DNA of 40,538 nucleotides, from positions 1 to 40,538 of the forward strand of contig JBCAQO010000111.1 of NCBI GenBank assembly GCA_039111635.1. The letters run 5' to 3'. This DNA comes from Heterobasidion occidentale. Lineage: Eukaryota > Basidiomycota > Agaricomycetes > Russulales > Bondarzewiaceae. Positions within the stretch are counted from its first letter, which is position 1; every line of letters begins with the position of its first letter. A program made the position numbers and the translations under genes. The notes under the pieces were generated by a model. It searched no databases. It had not been told where the DNA came from and was given only the letters and a program-made list of their open reading frames with translations. Positions 1 to 10,924 of this stretch are shown here, piece by piece.

Positions 1-831
1 CACCGTCATCTTCCCCTGAGAGAAAGACATGAGGGCGCTTCGGGCCTTGTCCGTGAGGTTCGTTTCCTTGAACTGGAGTTTAAACCTGACAAGGAAGTCG
101 TCCCAAGTTCCTACGGTCTTGGGCGGGGTCGCCCCTACTGTCTTCTTTAGGAAGCTCTCTGCCCATACGCCGGCCGTCCCGTATCTCATGCACGAGAGAG
201 CGAGAGAAACTTTGTCTGAATCCGTCTTGTATCGGTCTGGTTCTGCTGTGAAAAGGAGGAGGCAATTCATGATGAATTTCTGTGATTGTGTTCGGTTCCC
301 TTCGAAGTTATCGGGGAGCTTGAGCTTGCCCCTTCCCGACGAGACGGGGGGGTCTGTAGGATTTGACATAATATTTCGGGTGTTGATCGGTGTTTGAATA
401 TCCGAGGATTCGGACTCGGATGTTCCTTCTTCTTCCTCCGATGTGTCCGGGATTTCCGGTTCGGGGTTCCTGTACTGGGGTGGTTCTACCCAGTCTTCTG
501 CTGTTTCGTCCCAAGCCCACTCAGCTTCTGTTCCGTCTTCTCTTGTGAAGAAGTATCGTCCTTCTCGATACGAGCAGTTATCAAAGTTTGGGGGTGCTGG
601 CCGATTGGTGTCGGAGTAATACCAGCGGTTTTCTCTTTGATGGATAGGACGATTGTTCTGTCGAAGTTGGTTATGGGTTTGTCTAGTGCCTGGTGGAAAT
701 CCTAGGCCTAGGTCTTGCTCCAGGGTGTGTGAAGTAACTCTCTTCAGTGGGGGTCTATGCCACCGATGAGGGTTGTGAGAAAGAGTGTGGCAGCAAGCAG
801 AGTGTGGTGCAAGGTAGGGGCAAAAGCGAGT
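1..831 (-). CDS. Retrotransposon Gag polyprotein, partial
   Basis: Gag is the structural protein that packages element RNA into virus-like particles in the cytoplasm. The minus-strand frame opens after a TAG at 832-834 and continues past the left edge. The first in-frame ATG is at 369. The part upstream of it is rich in Pro, Glu and Ser (for example GRYFFTREDGTEAEWAWDE, then a SEEEEGTSESESSD stretch) and has no ATG of its own, so the start is uncertain. Downstream come KLPDNFEGNRTQSQKFI and LALSCMRYGTAGVWAESFLK, which match the retrotransposon Gag domain of fungal gypsy elements, with its conserved W and the DFLVRFKLQF segment. The zinc knuckle would lie beyond the edge. The frame is intact over everything visible. 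Confidence 0.75.
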
Positions 832-990
832 CTATTCTAGTGTTATGAACTGCTCGTTCAATAACCCAAGAGTAACAGGTTCTTCCCTAGGTCGCACAAT
901 GGACTGAGTGGTGGACGGAGTCTCAACTGTATCAGGCGTTGATACAGGAGGAAATAATGATTGGCTCTAAGTTACACAGTGTGAAGACCG

Positions 991-1675
991 TGTAAGAACG
1001 AAGAGGTTCGTATTCGTAGATACGAATGAACGAAGAGAATAGACTGAAGATCCTCAGCCTATTCTATGGGCCTTATATACTGTATGGGGTATAGGGTAAG
1101 AGTCCGTGTGCTTCTCCAGGTTTCCATCCTAGGAGAGCTGTGGTCGCCGTCTCTCTCAGCCGGCACCTACTCTTGTACTTCTCCAGTCGCACTGATCCAT
1201 CATGGTGCGACGAGGTGCTTACCCATAAGCCCTAAGCCCATGGCATGTGAATACGCCTCTCATTACTGTGTGAACTCTGTGAGCCTCGTGTCCCTCCAAT
1301 ATAGCCTTTACCGATGTCTTGAAGAACCATCGGTCTTGTCGGCTCCTAAGGACATGCCGAATACCTTGATGTACGCTCCGTAGTGGAGCCGCCTAGCATG
1401 TGATGCTTGATCCATCGGTTAGACCGGCCGCGAAGGGCCCCGATCGGTCAAGTCATAACAGTCTGTTCGTATCAATCTACATATCCTGTGCACATTCTAC
1501 CGTTGCTGATGTGTCTAATGGTATGGCTTCTGTAGTTGCCGACCCCCCCTCGGCACTAATACCTGGATGTTATCTGGCTAACGGAGACCCAATTGTCTTC
1601 GTATCATTTGCTTCCTTACTATTCGTTGAAACAGGTGTGCAGAGAAACCTATTCTCGCAATGCGCAAGACTTACA
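991..1675 (-). repeat. Probable long terminal repeat (5' LTR of the minus-strand element)
   Basis: The segment begins TGTAAG (991-996) and ends CTTACA (1670-1675), a perfect six-base terminal inverted repeat with the TG..CA ends expected of an LTR. It is 685 bp long. On the minus strand a TATATAAG box at about 1070-1077 lies upstream of Gag, where an LTR promoter should be. The second LTR is outside the window, so neither direct repetition nor a target-site duplication can be tested. If the limits are right, the outer flank starts TCATC at 1676. Confidence 0.45.
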
Positions 1676-3322
1676 TCATCGTAGTAATTGTGATCCTTAC
1701 TGTTCGTAAAGGGTTCCAATTAAGTGTGTATGGAGGTAGCGCAATCACCGCTCAACCTTCTGACGCCGGTCTTATGTATACACAGCGCGTCAATCTAAGA
1801 GCCCTCTGTTCCTCACTCTATACCGCGATGGTGAGTGATATCGTGCATTCATTTTCACAGCATCTTTGATGGAAAGATTTTGACGATCAAAGGCATCGTT
1901 TTCTATCTCTGTCTCTTGCGTAAGTTTCTCATGGGCATGATTCGATCATTCCGGCAGCATTACTAACGATGATTTCTGCCTCACAAATACAGCTCTTAGT
2001 TTGGGGGCTGTCCTCGCCCTGCTTCTAGCTCCGGTACGCCCTGGAACCAAAGTTATCTAATATACGTTCTTATCTCATAGAACAGACAGAGATGGTTGAC
2101 TTCCTTGACATGTTTGTGGGCCTCACTTCTGCTTCCTTACCGGTGCTCAATTTGCGATAGATTCCTGCGCATATTCCACAGCATTCTATGTTGCCGCTTG
2201 CTCCTCCGCATTCGTACCTCAGTAGCTGACAACAGCACCCAATACTCCACCCGTGTCGGCCGCCCTCATACATCGCACGTCTCGCAAGGGATGGTATTTG
2301 AAGCCGGTGTAGTCAAGAGTCAAAGTGCGGACGTGGCGGAGCATAGTGGCGTGGCGGAGCTCCGTCATTCGACCCATATCGCAGATCACGGAGAGATTGA
2401 GGTCGTGCCAAGAGTATAATTATCCTTTGGTGTAACCCCTTTACTCTTCCAACGTGCTCCTTATATGTAACTTAACGCACGGGTAAGGGATCGCAGAGGC
2501 AGGACCTGGCAGTATATAAGTGTTGCTAGCAGAACCGAGAGAAAGAGTGTGTTCTCGATTATTGATCGGATCGACGCGTCATTTGGAGTACAAAAGACTC
2601 CCCCACATGCCTGGTAGGAAAACTGGGATATGCTCTTTCAAGAAAAGACTGTGTTTGCAGAATCGTAATTTGAATCCAGCCAACGAAGAAAAAGAAAACA
2701 CAACCAGAGATACCTTACAAACTTACAAAGGGCGAGGAATTATGGGGGGGATTACACAAGATTTGTATGTGCGGCGTGCGCGAGAGGATTGCGGAACGGA
2801 TCAGGCGTACTACATACGTATAGCTCAGGCCACGAAGGAGAACTGTAAGAGTGAAGGTGTCAGGCCGGAGGTTAGGTCATGCTGTGCGCTGATCTTTCTT
2901 AAAGACATGATTTGTGTGAGTCCACATGCTCTACACTTCCAACGCCTTGCACCAGAGATAGTGGCAGGACCATGCTCGTCGAGTGGCAAGCACTGGGGAG
3001 TTGCTACAGGCTGAACAAACTACGAACATGACCCCGATGAGAGGTTTGCCCAAGTGCAATATTCAAAGAATCCGTTGACCAGTCGCTTGTCTCATGGAGT
3101 CCTAAGACACGGCGATTGCTTCGTATGAAGATGGTTTTCCTGACGTATATGGTTGTTGTCGACCTGGAGGCACGAGCAGTCGCACATGAAGTAGCACATG
3201 GAGCACGAGGAGACCTTCAGTTTCACAGCTGAAATAATTAAGCCTGACGATCAAAGAAAGAACATACAACAAAAGGACGCGAATACTGACTGGCGTCTAT
3301 ACCAGCCCACATCTCCCTGACA
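1676..3322. other. Intergenic stretch, no supported gene
   Basis: I see no recognisable gene here. A plus-strand open frame at 2520-3014 (164 codons) has no domain, odd composition and no splice context I trust. The stretch separates the retroelement from the 3' end of the Vps74 gene and may hold old element debris. Confidence 0.4.
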
Positions 3323-4650
3323 TCATAGCAGCGAATCGAGCTTACTCAAGACCTCTAACACGCCTGCGACGAGTTCACAGCTTAAATCCTCGTCGCCGCC
3401 TATCATTTCTTTCCTCACTTCCTGCATGAGCCCTAGGACCGCCTCTCTTCGACCCACGGATCCACCCATCCCGATCCGTGTGCCTTCCCTCCGCCTTGAT
3501 CCTGGAGTGCTCCCTCCTCCTCCACCGCCTGCATTTCCGAACGGCCATACGGAGAACTCGGCAAGTATATCGTCGCATCTCCCAAACGCCGCCTCTCTCT
3601 CCTCGTATCCCAACCGCCCAAACGCGTTGTCGAGGACGCTCGCGGCATATGCAGCACAAACGAGGCATACGGCACGTAGATTACGCATCTGGATGCCCTC
3701 TCGGTCGAGGGCTGCGGCAGGGATAGAGCTGGTGCTGGCAGTGAGGAGCGCGACGACGCGCTGGATGATTGCGTCTTTGGTGCGAACGTCAGCGACAGGA
3801 TGGGTGGCCATGTCGAAAAGCAAAAAGTTGCGTTTTTCAGTGCGAAGTACGCCCTTGTCGACGAGACCCTTGGCGAGGCGTTCGCGGACTTGCTTGAGTT
3901 GATAGCCGATTTTAAGGACATTCCAAGTTTCACCTATAGTCGCAGACGCTCGATTGAAAAAAAATGCAGTGCAGGTAGCGAGACACGCACCAGAAAGTAG
4001 GTCGATCCAACTGTTGACGGACATACGCTCTACCTCTTGAGCTTTCATCATCTTAAGCGTCTCGTCAAGGATGGTCTCGCCCGTCTGGCGCTCGTCGATG
4101 ACTTCGACAATGCGCTCGGAAAGAGGCAAACGGCGGCGATTCGGGTCTTTGTGTATCGCGATTCGTCGGCGAAGAGCAAGCTCGATAAGGATGCAGCCAC
4201 GGAGGGCATATGAGATGTTGTCATTCCAGAAGGAGAGGTAGCCCTTTGGAGAGTGTCAGCACGGACGCGGTATCTGGTGATGCAAGCGTGACGGTAAGGT
4301 AAAATACGTGTGCTTGTGGATTATGAGAGGAAAGGATTGAGGATCCGGAGGGAACGAGGATCGAAGAGGGGAGGGGACAGCACACCCACCTGTCTATCTT
4401 TGATGCCGAGCAAGAGGACCTCTTCCATGATGGTGAGCTTTGGCATCTTTCCACCGGTCCTGGCATCCTCGTCGTCTTGTTGGCGGTCTCTTGGGTCGTA
4501 CGCGACCTTGCTTCCCCCTGCAAATGCTGAGCCGGCGTGCGAGGCAGGTGTAGACGCGGAAGCGAGGCCATTTGAGTCGGACGAGAGGTCGTTGGAGGAG
4601 GAGGAGATAGATGGATTTACCCTACGTCGGGAGAGACCTGAGGAGCTCAT
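3323..4650 (-). CDS. VPS74: Vps74/GOLPH3 family PI4P-binding Golgi protein
   Basis: Vps74/GOLPH3 binds phosphatidylinositol-4-phosphate on Golgi membranes and links glycosyltransferase tails to COPI, so that the enzymes stay in the Golgi. Three exons join in phase: 4390-4650, 3991-4243 and 3323-3933, giving 374 residues. Introns are 146 and 57 bp. The N-terminus is a Ser-rich tail. The GPP34 domain follows: LTIMEEVLLLGIKD, then GYLSFWNDNISYALRG, WIDLLSGETWN across the second intron, GYQLKQVRERLAKGLVDKGV and NFLLFDMATHPVAD. The Trp of FWND, the Arg of ALRG and the Arg residues of VRERL correspond to PI4P-contacting residues described for the family. A Gly-rich insert (GGGGGGS) sits near the C-terminus. 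The start at 4650 was chosen because MSSSGLSRRR fits the family. An in-frame ATG 27 codons upstream is less likely. Confidence 0.93.
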
Positions 4651-4830
4651 TGCATGGGCGCTATGTTCGACGACGAGGACAGTAAGGACGAGAGCGTTGG
4701 CACTGGGAATGACGGCGCGGCAGCGGGACACCAGACTGGCCGTAGACGCCCGTCCGCGGCGCGCCCATAGCGTGCCAGTGCCGTGTCCTCGGGTTAGGTT
4801 TCCACCTGCCTTTCTCGTCCACTCGTCGTC

Positions 4831-4851
4831 GTCGTCGTCGGCGACGACGAC
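4831..4851. repeat. Perfect inverted repeat of a CGT/ACG trinucleotide tract upstream of VPS74
   Basis: Ten-base arms (4831-4840 and 4842-4851) made of GTC/GAC triplets face each other around one central base, inside a longer GTC-repeat tract. The site is about 180 bp upstream of the VPS74 ATG, so it would be in the promoter or the 5' leader. As RNA it could form a stable hairpin. A function is not shown. Confidence 0.6.
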
Positions 4852-5147
4852 AACAACATACGTAGGCTTGCCTTTTTGTACTTTCGGCGATACCGTCCGC
4901 TCAAACTAGGTTCATCGTCTCTCTGACGGTATCCTGTTAGCAACGTCAGATGAAGTGCTTATCGTTGCCTCCCTGCAACCTGCAGGCCTTTCCGTAAGCC
5001 TGCCCCTTCTTCCCCCGCTCACTCGCGCGCTTTCCCTGTCAAAAACAGCAGATCTCCCACTAGAACAAATTCTTCCCCTTCATCGAAATTTCTGGCCTGA
5101 CAGGTCATCCATCGCATACTGATTTATACTGTACCGGTGGGTTTCAA

Positions 5148-7288
5148 ATGCGTGCTGATTCCCATCAGCCCATCACGGACCATCTCTTCAACGTCCCTTC
5201 AGCGGTTGGCAAATACTTATGTGGATCGAAGCCTCGAGCCTCGGAATTTGTGCCACAGCGGCCTCTGTATCTCTTCCGACATGCCCTCCCGTTCCGTAAC
5301 GCCCATATCCATCCATGGATACTCCCACTCCAACCCACCCACAATCCGGAAATGGGTTCGATTCCCTTCCACGAGGCTTCTCAACGTCCACATCCCAGCC
5401 ACAGGGCCGTCCCTTTACCCCCTGCTTCTTTCGCCGAGGTTATATCGCTTCGCCCTCCTCTCTCTCTTCCCCTACCCTCTTCACTAACCTTCTTTTCTCG
5501 CTTTCGCTCTTTCCGATCCCCTCTGTCTTCCCGCTGTACACTACTTCTCTCTTCCATTTCAATTCGATCACTCCGACTTCTCTCGCTGCCGGACTCGTTC
5601 TCGATACATAAGCTGCGCTCATTGTATCTCGAGAACCCGAGTCTGACGCCCGACTCCCGAGCGGTAAATATCTCGCCTCCCTATACAAGGTTCTGTCTCG
5701 TTTTCTCCGTCTACTCTCATGGCGCGTTCTTGCCTCGCGCAGTCCAAACTGAACTGCCCAATGTCTTCCCGGACATCTTCAGCCTCAACTGTCAAGGCGG
5801 CCGCGACTACGACGGTTCGAGTCTCATCCTCATGTTCACTGTCTATGCTGCTAAAAGCTGCTTTCAGAAAGCTCAGCCGTACATACACGTCCAAGCACCC
5901 TCGCTCTCCTATTCTGTCCGGTCAGATTCCTCTGAAGAATCCTTGTCGCCCCCGCCCTCCGCTCACCGATGGTCTGAACTTGTCCCGCCCAAGACTGCGC
6001 TTACCTTCGCAGCATTGTACGACCCAAAGGAAGGCTTGATCACCTTCACGGGCCCCTCGCTTCTCCCTTCCTCTCCCAACGAAATCCATCGTTCATCCTC
6101 GCCCCTCGTTCCTTCAGATGGTCAGTCGCAGGTCTTCACTATCGACAGGATGGGAACATGCACCCCAGCTCTCAGCACGGCGCAGTTCTCCTCGGACACA
6201 GCGATGGCGGATATGAGAAGCATGCTGGATATGTACTTCCGCTGTGGAACTCCGGGTGGGATGAGGTGTAAGACACCCAACACGACGCTTGACGGGGAGG
6301 TTCGTGCATCATCTGCGATTGATGGGCTGTACGTGAACGAGGGTGCATACTCCTTCAAGAACACAGAGCGCGAGGAAGCCGCACGGAAGCCGCATGCGTT
6401 GCGGAGCAAGGTGCGCAAAGCGGAAAGTTTGTTTGCGTGGTCGTGGCTGGAAAGGCTAGGAGAGACTCTCGTTCTGAATCCCTTATTGGATACACGCGAC
6501 CTCCCGCCTTCCGATCACTCAGAATACGACTCGCCCTTCGTCGATAGTGGTTATGTCGGAGAAGACGATTATTTTGCAGAGAAGCATCCTTTCGGGTCGT
6601 TCCCGCCCTTTTTTGATGGGGAGCCGGAGTTCTACAATCCCAACGAGGTGCGCATTTCTGGCCTTGCCTCTTCGGTTAGGTCTTATCCCGGTGATTCAAA
6701 TTGATTCTTCAGCGCTCTGCCTTCTCTGTCACTACGACCTCAACTTCGAATTACGTCGACGTCCCCTTCCCCGACACACCATCGCGTTACTCCACCGCCA
6801 CTGATTCCTCCTGGTCCACTCTTGAGGTCCCCGACTCTCGCTCCGTAACACTTTTAGGTTTAGGCAACCGACCTTTCTCTTCGTCCGGGCGAACAGAAAC
6901 CCCCACCGTTCATATTCCAGAAACGACTCACTCCTCTTCCCCTTCTCCCTTTCACCACAGACGGAGACTGCAGAAACCCCGTTCTGTGTCTGTCCTCCCC
7001 GCGAAACCCTCTGAGGTTCTTGCACGGCCGCGTTACAATCACGTCAGCAGCCCGCCTACCCTCGAGTACGGTACGAGCTTGTGCAAACTCAACTCGACAG
7101 GTGACAAGTCGACCTGCTGTGGCAAGTCGGATAAACCATCGTACAAACCCAAGCACGCGTTCAAGAGGGCAGTCCTGAATCGTCTAGGAAGCCTTCGGCG
7201 GGACTCTTCAGATGCTGCGGAGCGCTGGGTCTGCATCGACGTGACGCAGACAGTGACGCAGCGCGAGATTCGAGAGGACGATTGTTGA
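5148..7288 (+). CDS. Hypothetical protein, Ser/Pro-rich, probably fungal lineage-specific
   Basis: I do not recognise this gene. A long frame (5148-6647) joins in phase, through a 65-bp intron at 6648-6712 (GTGCGC..TTCAG), to a second exon, 6713-7288. Without that intron the first frame stops at 6704. The firm coding part starts at about 5832, where composition turns protein-like: DSSEESLSPPPS, KTALTFAALYDPKEGLITF, then a Lys/Arg segment with KAESLFAWSWLERLGETLVL, an acidic Tyr/Phe-rich region (VGEDDYFAEKHPFGSFPPFF), and a Cys-containing basic tail (CCGKSDKPSYKPKHAFKR). Bases 5440-5600 are very pyrimidine-rich and look like a leader rather than coding sequence, so the true start is unresolved. 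Other ATG codons in other frames (5315, 5719) could belong to an upstream exon. No membrane segment or known domain is visible. Confidence 0.55.
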
Positions 7289-8524
7289 ATCTCGCACCTA
7301 TATCTTCAGGGCTGACCGCGCTGACGTAGTGATACCTTTCCGATTTATGCCGTGAATATGATCCGGTGTGTATTTTTTTTCTCCATCGATTTTCGACATT
7401 CTTTTGTGGCCGTGCCACCCGTTTGGCGTCTGCATTCTTTCCATCCTCCGTGCTCGTTCCTCATCCCCTCACTCTCGCGTTTCCCATCTCGTCTGCATAT
7501 TGTACACTGCCTGCTTTACAGCATCTATTTTGATTGTCTCCTCGCCATCGTCCTTTGCCCTGTGCATCAAAGCGTGGCGCTTACACTGTACTGTTAGCTC
7601 CCTCTCCTCGGACCGTTTTTTGTAGAACAACTTTAGCCACTTGCCTAAGAGCAGGCCTTTCTTACATTCTCTTCGTCTTCGCTCTTCGAAGAACATAATT
7701 CACACATTTTTGCATAAGGCAAAATCGACGCGCGTCGGGCCCGCTTTGCGCTGCCTCCTCCAGGAAAGGCAAAACTTCGCGACTAGACATGCGCGCTAGT
7801 ACAAAGTTGAGCTGCCGCAAATCGAAGCGAGGGTGCCGAAAGGTCACCTGAAGGAGTACAGGTGAATGGTGCACAACGCATACGTCAACATTGTGGGTGA
7901 TCGCGACTAGAATGTTGGTAGCCTGATGGTTGGTGAGGCGTGTACAGGACCGGACCGTTGACAAACAGAAGAGCAGCAATATGAATGACTGCATGCGACA
8001 ACTGCTTGCGCGTGGTGTAGGAGGACGACATACACGAGGGTGTGAATTGAATGGGACTGGCTCGAGCAAACCGGGCTACGCCTTGTAGGAAGAGACGTCA
8101 CTATGGCTCACAGAGTGACGGTGTGAGCCTTTCACGCAGTCACTTCGACAGCGCCATACCGAATATACTTGAGTGTTTAGTTGTAAGGAAGTGAATTGAC
8201 TTTAAATAGAAGGAGATGAGATAGAGTACACGCGGCAAGACGGATTCAGGAAAGACATAGCAGCGTATCGGGACGGGAGCCAGTATGATGTGAATAACGT
8301 GAAGAAAGCGCATGGCGACAAGAGTGCATGACACAACAGCGATATTGCATTGCATAGTAAGCCAGAACAGTGGGTAGCAACAACATCGAGGTAATTATGA
8401 GTATAACGCCTTGCCGCGAGGGCCGAGACCAAGACGGAGGGCAAGCGGATAGGTAAGTATGTCCCAAATGTAGGTGGGGATGACGATAGAAGTCAATCAC
8501 GATGTGACGGCAGCCATTTTTCGA
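7289..8524. other. Intergenic region between two gene ends
   Basis: The left part, about 7370-7620, is T/C-rich and fits a 3' untranslated region of the preceding plus-strand gene. The right part lies beyond the 3' end of CHS7. Short minus-strand frames occur (for example 7662-8069), but none shows a domain or codon pattern that I trust. Confidence 0.45.
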
Positions 8525-9971
8525 TCAACGAGGGTAGAAAATATCTTCGTCCCAAGATTCTAATAGGTCAAAAGGACGGCCGGAAAAGGACGAAGGAGTC
8601 ATCAGTAATTTCGGCCAGCGCGGAAAGGATTTAAAGGAGACGAAGATACGAAAGGGGATAGATGGTAAAGATTAGCTTACCCTCAGTGATGTTCTTCCAT
8701 GCCAGATACAAGACGCCGACAGCCGCGGTTTCCAGCACCGTGGCGACGAAGGAGCCGTCGACTTTTGCAGACGTGCCCTGCCGAATCGAGTTTAAAATTG
8801 AGTTTCGAATTGGCAATTGGGGGTCCACCCTCGTTGCCTACCTGGCATATCACTTTATTCAAGAGGAAGTAATCGAGCTGGCTGAGGACGAAAAGGACGG
8901 CCGCAAGGACATAGTACCAGACTGGTCGGACTTCGTTCAAAACACCAACGACAATGTACGTCATTATGCCAAGATACAATATCGCTGCACTGCGAGCATA
9001 AAGTGTGAGATCGGGGCAGAACCGCCAAGCGAAAGTGAAAACCTACACTGCGGGCCAGATGCTGGTAAAAACAAACAATGGAACACTGTGCAATGCATTT
9101 GGTGGATCGGACGGGCCAAAGGTATGAGTGAATGTGAAAGCGACATCGAGCGAGATATAGGTTGTTGCTGCGAAGAATGCGATCATCAAGAAGGAAAATG
9201 GCTGTGTTTCGGGTCCGAAGAAAAAAGGGCGTAGTGGTGAGGACTCAGGACGCGTCTATTGACTTTATTTGCAGAAAAGTCACGCACTATTATCGAGCTC
9301 AAAGTGCCATCTTCAACTACCTGCGTGGCAACAATAGCATTCCCCAGGAGGGCCCAGAAGGCCGCTGCCATTATTCCAGCATGAATGGCAGTGAGGACTG
9401 TGAGAGCTGTAGATCCTTGTTCGAGGAAAGACCCGGTGGTGATGATTTGGAGAGGGAGAGAGATGAAGTACATGATGAAGAAGTAGCGGAGTTCCACTCG
9501 GCCTGATGAGAGGGCAAGATACAATGGTGAGCGATTAGAACTCCAGACACAGGCGCTCCTTCAAACCTCAGCCGGAAATTGCGAACCGATAGGTTCTAAA
9601 GGAGAGGACTTACCAACGGCAGCTTTTCTTCGACCAGTCATGATGATCAGACCAAGAACGACCAAGATGCTGATGCCGCAAGCGACGACATTGGCGATGT
9701 TGCCGAGAGAACCTTGGTGGCCAGCTCTGAGGATGCCGCAGGTCGGGTTAATGCCCACGGGAGCAGAATTGGCGTCTGCAGAGACGCCAGTTAAAGTGCT
9801 GGAGGAATGGTGCTCCAACTGCACGAGACGTATGAAAAGAACATGTGAGAGCTGTATAGGGCGCGGAAAGTGGGCTTGGGAAGGAGAACGGACCTGGCGA
9901 TAGAAGAGATTACACCAGGGATATGAAGGGGTATTCGAACAAAGGGGGGAAAAATCCCCGAAGCGAGTCAT
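8525..9971 (-). CDS. CHS7: Chitin synthase export chaperone Chs7
   Basis: Chs7 is an ER membrane chaperone that folds class IV-type chitin synthase (Chs3) so that it can leave the ER for the cell surface. Seven exons join in phase: 9894-9971, 9614-9818, 9288-9502, 9047-9201, 8842-8989, 8681-8777 and 8525-8559, giving 310 residues, the normal family length. Introns are 75, 111, 86, 57, 64 and 121 bp. The start matches the family (FGDFSPLCSNT, then PWCNLF). GINPTCGILRA precedes the first helix. Further helices follow (VELRYFFIMYFISLPLQ, FLMIAFFAATTYISLDV, VWYYVLAAVLFVLSQLDYF). The conserved end KVDGSFVATVLETAAVG and the acidic tail ESWDEDIFYPR are present. Intron 1 is 75 bp with no stop, so retaining it would add 25 residues in frame. 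The gene is divergent from the small gene at 10352. Confidence 0.94.
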
Positions 9972-10351
9972 GGTTGGGGAGGTGCGGCTGATGGACCAAT
10001 AGAAGAGATCGTCGAAGAGTCGTGAATAGGTCGTGGCAGGAGAGGGGGAGGGAGGGCACGCAGGACAAGAGGCGAGGAGAAGAGACGGTGCCCACGCCGG
10101 ACGAATCAGTGCGAGATAATGGTTCAGAAGAGGTCAGGGCCGGCAAAACACTCCAAAACACGCGCTGAAAATACTCACGCCCGCCGTCGTCGAGGTTAAT
10201 TGAAGCCAGCGTCTACAGCGACAAAAGGAACGTGAACAACGAGCCTCCCTGCGGCTAATTGGAGCAGAACGAGGTCCAAATTCAAGAACAACACCGTCGC
10301 CGCCTCAGTGCCCTCATCGTCACGAGTCACTTGTTTCCATATCCCGTCACC
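9972..10351. promoter_or_regulatory. Shared divergent promoter region of CHS7 and the 10352 gene
   Basis: The two start codons face away from each other across 380 bp, so the promoters of both genes must lie here or overlap. I see no clear TATA box or known operator. The part next to 10352 has TCACC directly before ATG, a good start context. Confidence 0.5.
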
Positions 10352-10924
10352 ATGTCACGCTCAGCACCCGCATCGCCATTTGCTGGCTTTGCTGCGGCGC
10401 ACGCCGTCCTTGCTCGACGCCCTATTACATACCATGCATATCTCGAGGCACACTTGTCTCTAGTGCTGGCCGATCAGAAGACAGTCGTTCTGTTGCAAGG
10501 AGGCACATTGCTGGCGCCCCTAGACAGACGGACGACACCAGCGGACTCTTGCAGCCACAAACATTCGTCCTTAAAGCCTCTCCTGGGCTCTCTCGCTCAT
10601 GCTGTGCAGCTTCATGCCCTCTTCGAACAGGTCCTTTGACTCTTCTAAACTTTCACTCGTGGTATCTTCACCGTTTCTGCCCGCAGTTTACGACACGTGG
10701 CAGGCCCTCGTCCAGTGAAATAGTACTATCACTTGATAGCGACAGGGGGCTACAGGGACCCAGCGTATGTGAGGGTATGTCTTTGAACTTATCCTGGCCC
10801 CCGTTAGGTACGATGTTATACTTGTAATCGTCTCCTGTGTTGAGACAGAACATCAGATGAGCTTGACCTGATAGTTCCCTGGCTCAACGCTTCGAGAGAT
10901 ACTCTCCAATTCTTTCAGGCTTGA
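10352..10924 (+). CDS. Small hypothetical protein, 144 residues
   Basis: I do not recognise this protein. Three exons join in phase: 10352-10630, 10687-10774 and 10857-10924, with introns of 56 bp (GTCCTT..CCGCAG) and 82 bp (GTATGT..CATCAG). The N-terminal half is Ala/Leu-rich and probably helical (FAGFAAAHAVLARR, YHAYLEAHLSLVLADQ). The middle is Ser-rich. The C-terminus is acidic then hydrophobic (CEDELDLIVPWLNASRDTL). There is no signal peptide or membrane span. The first ATG of the open frame is 31 codons upstream (10259), but 10352 has the better context. The third exon depends on choosing the CATCAG acceptor; an acceptor eight bases earlier would give a shorter, less protein-like end. 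Confidence 0.6.

Larger units (their letters stand above)
1..1675 (-). mobile_element. Ty3/gypsy-type LTR retrotransposon, 5' part, cut by the window edge
   Basis: Two parts in the expected order on the minus strand support this element: a probable LTR with its own TATA box on the right, then a short leader, then a Gag reading frame that runs off the left edge. Protease, reverse transcriptase and integrase would lie outside the window. The Gag frame has no stop over about 830 bases, so the copy may be fairly young. I could not recognise a tRNA primer-binding site just after the proposed LTR, so the LTR limits are tentative. Assignment to Ty3/gypsy rests on the Gag type, because no polymerase is visible. 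Confidence 0.7.

Noticed and set aside
2520..3014. 164-codon plus-strand open frame
   Set aside because: No domain, no good splice context and unusual codon composition. It could be chance.
3375..3933. Several overlapping open frames on both strands
   Set aside because: They are shadows of the third VPS74 exon, which alone carries conserved family sequence.
5354..5366. GGGTTCGATTCCC, a match to the B box/T-arm of a tRNA gene
   Set aside because: No A box, anticodon arm or acceptor stem at the right spacing on either strand.
7662..8069. 135-codon minus-strand open frame downstream of CHS7
   Set aside because: Starts in no clear context and shows no domain or conserved-looking segments.
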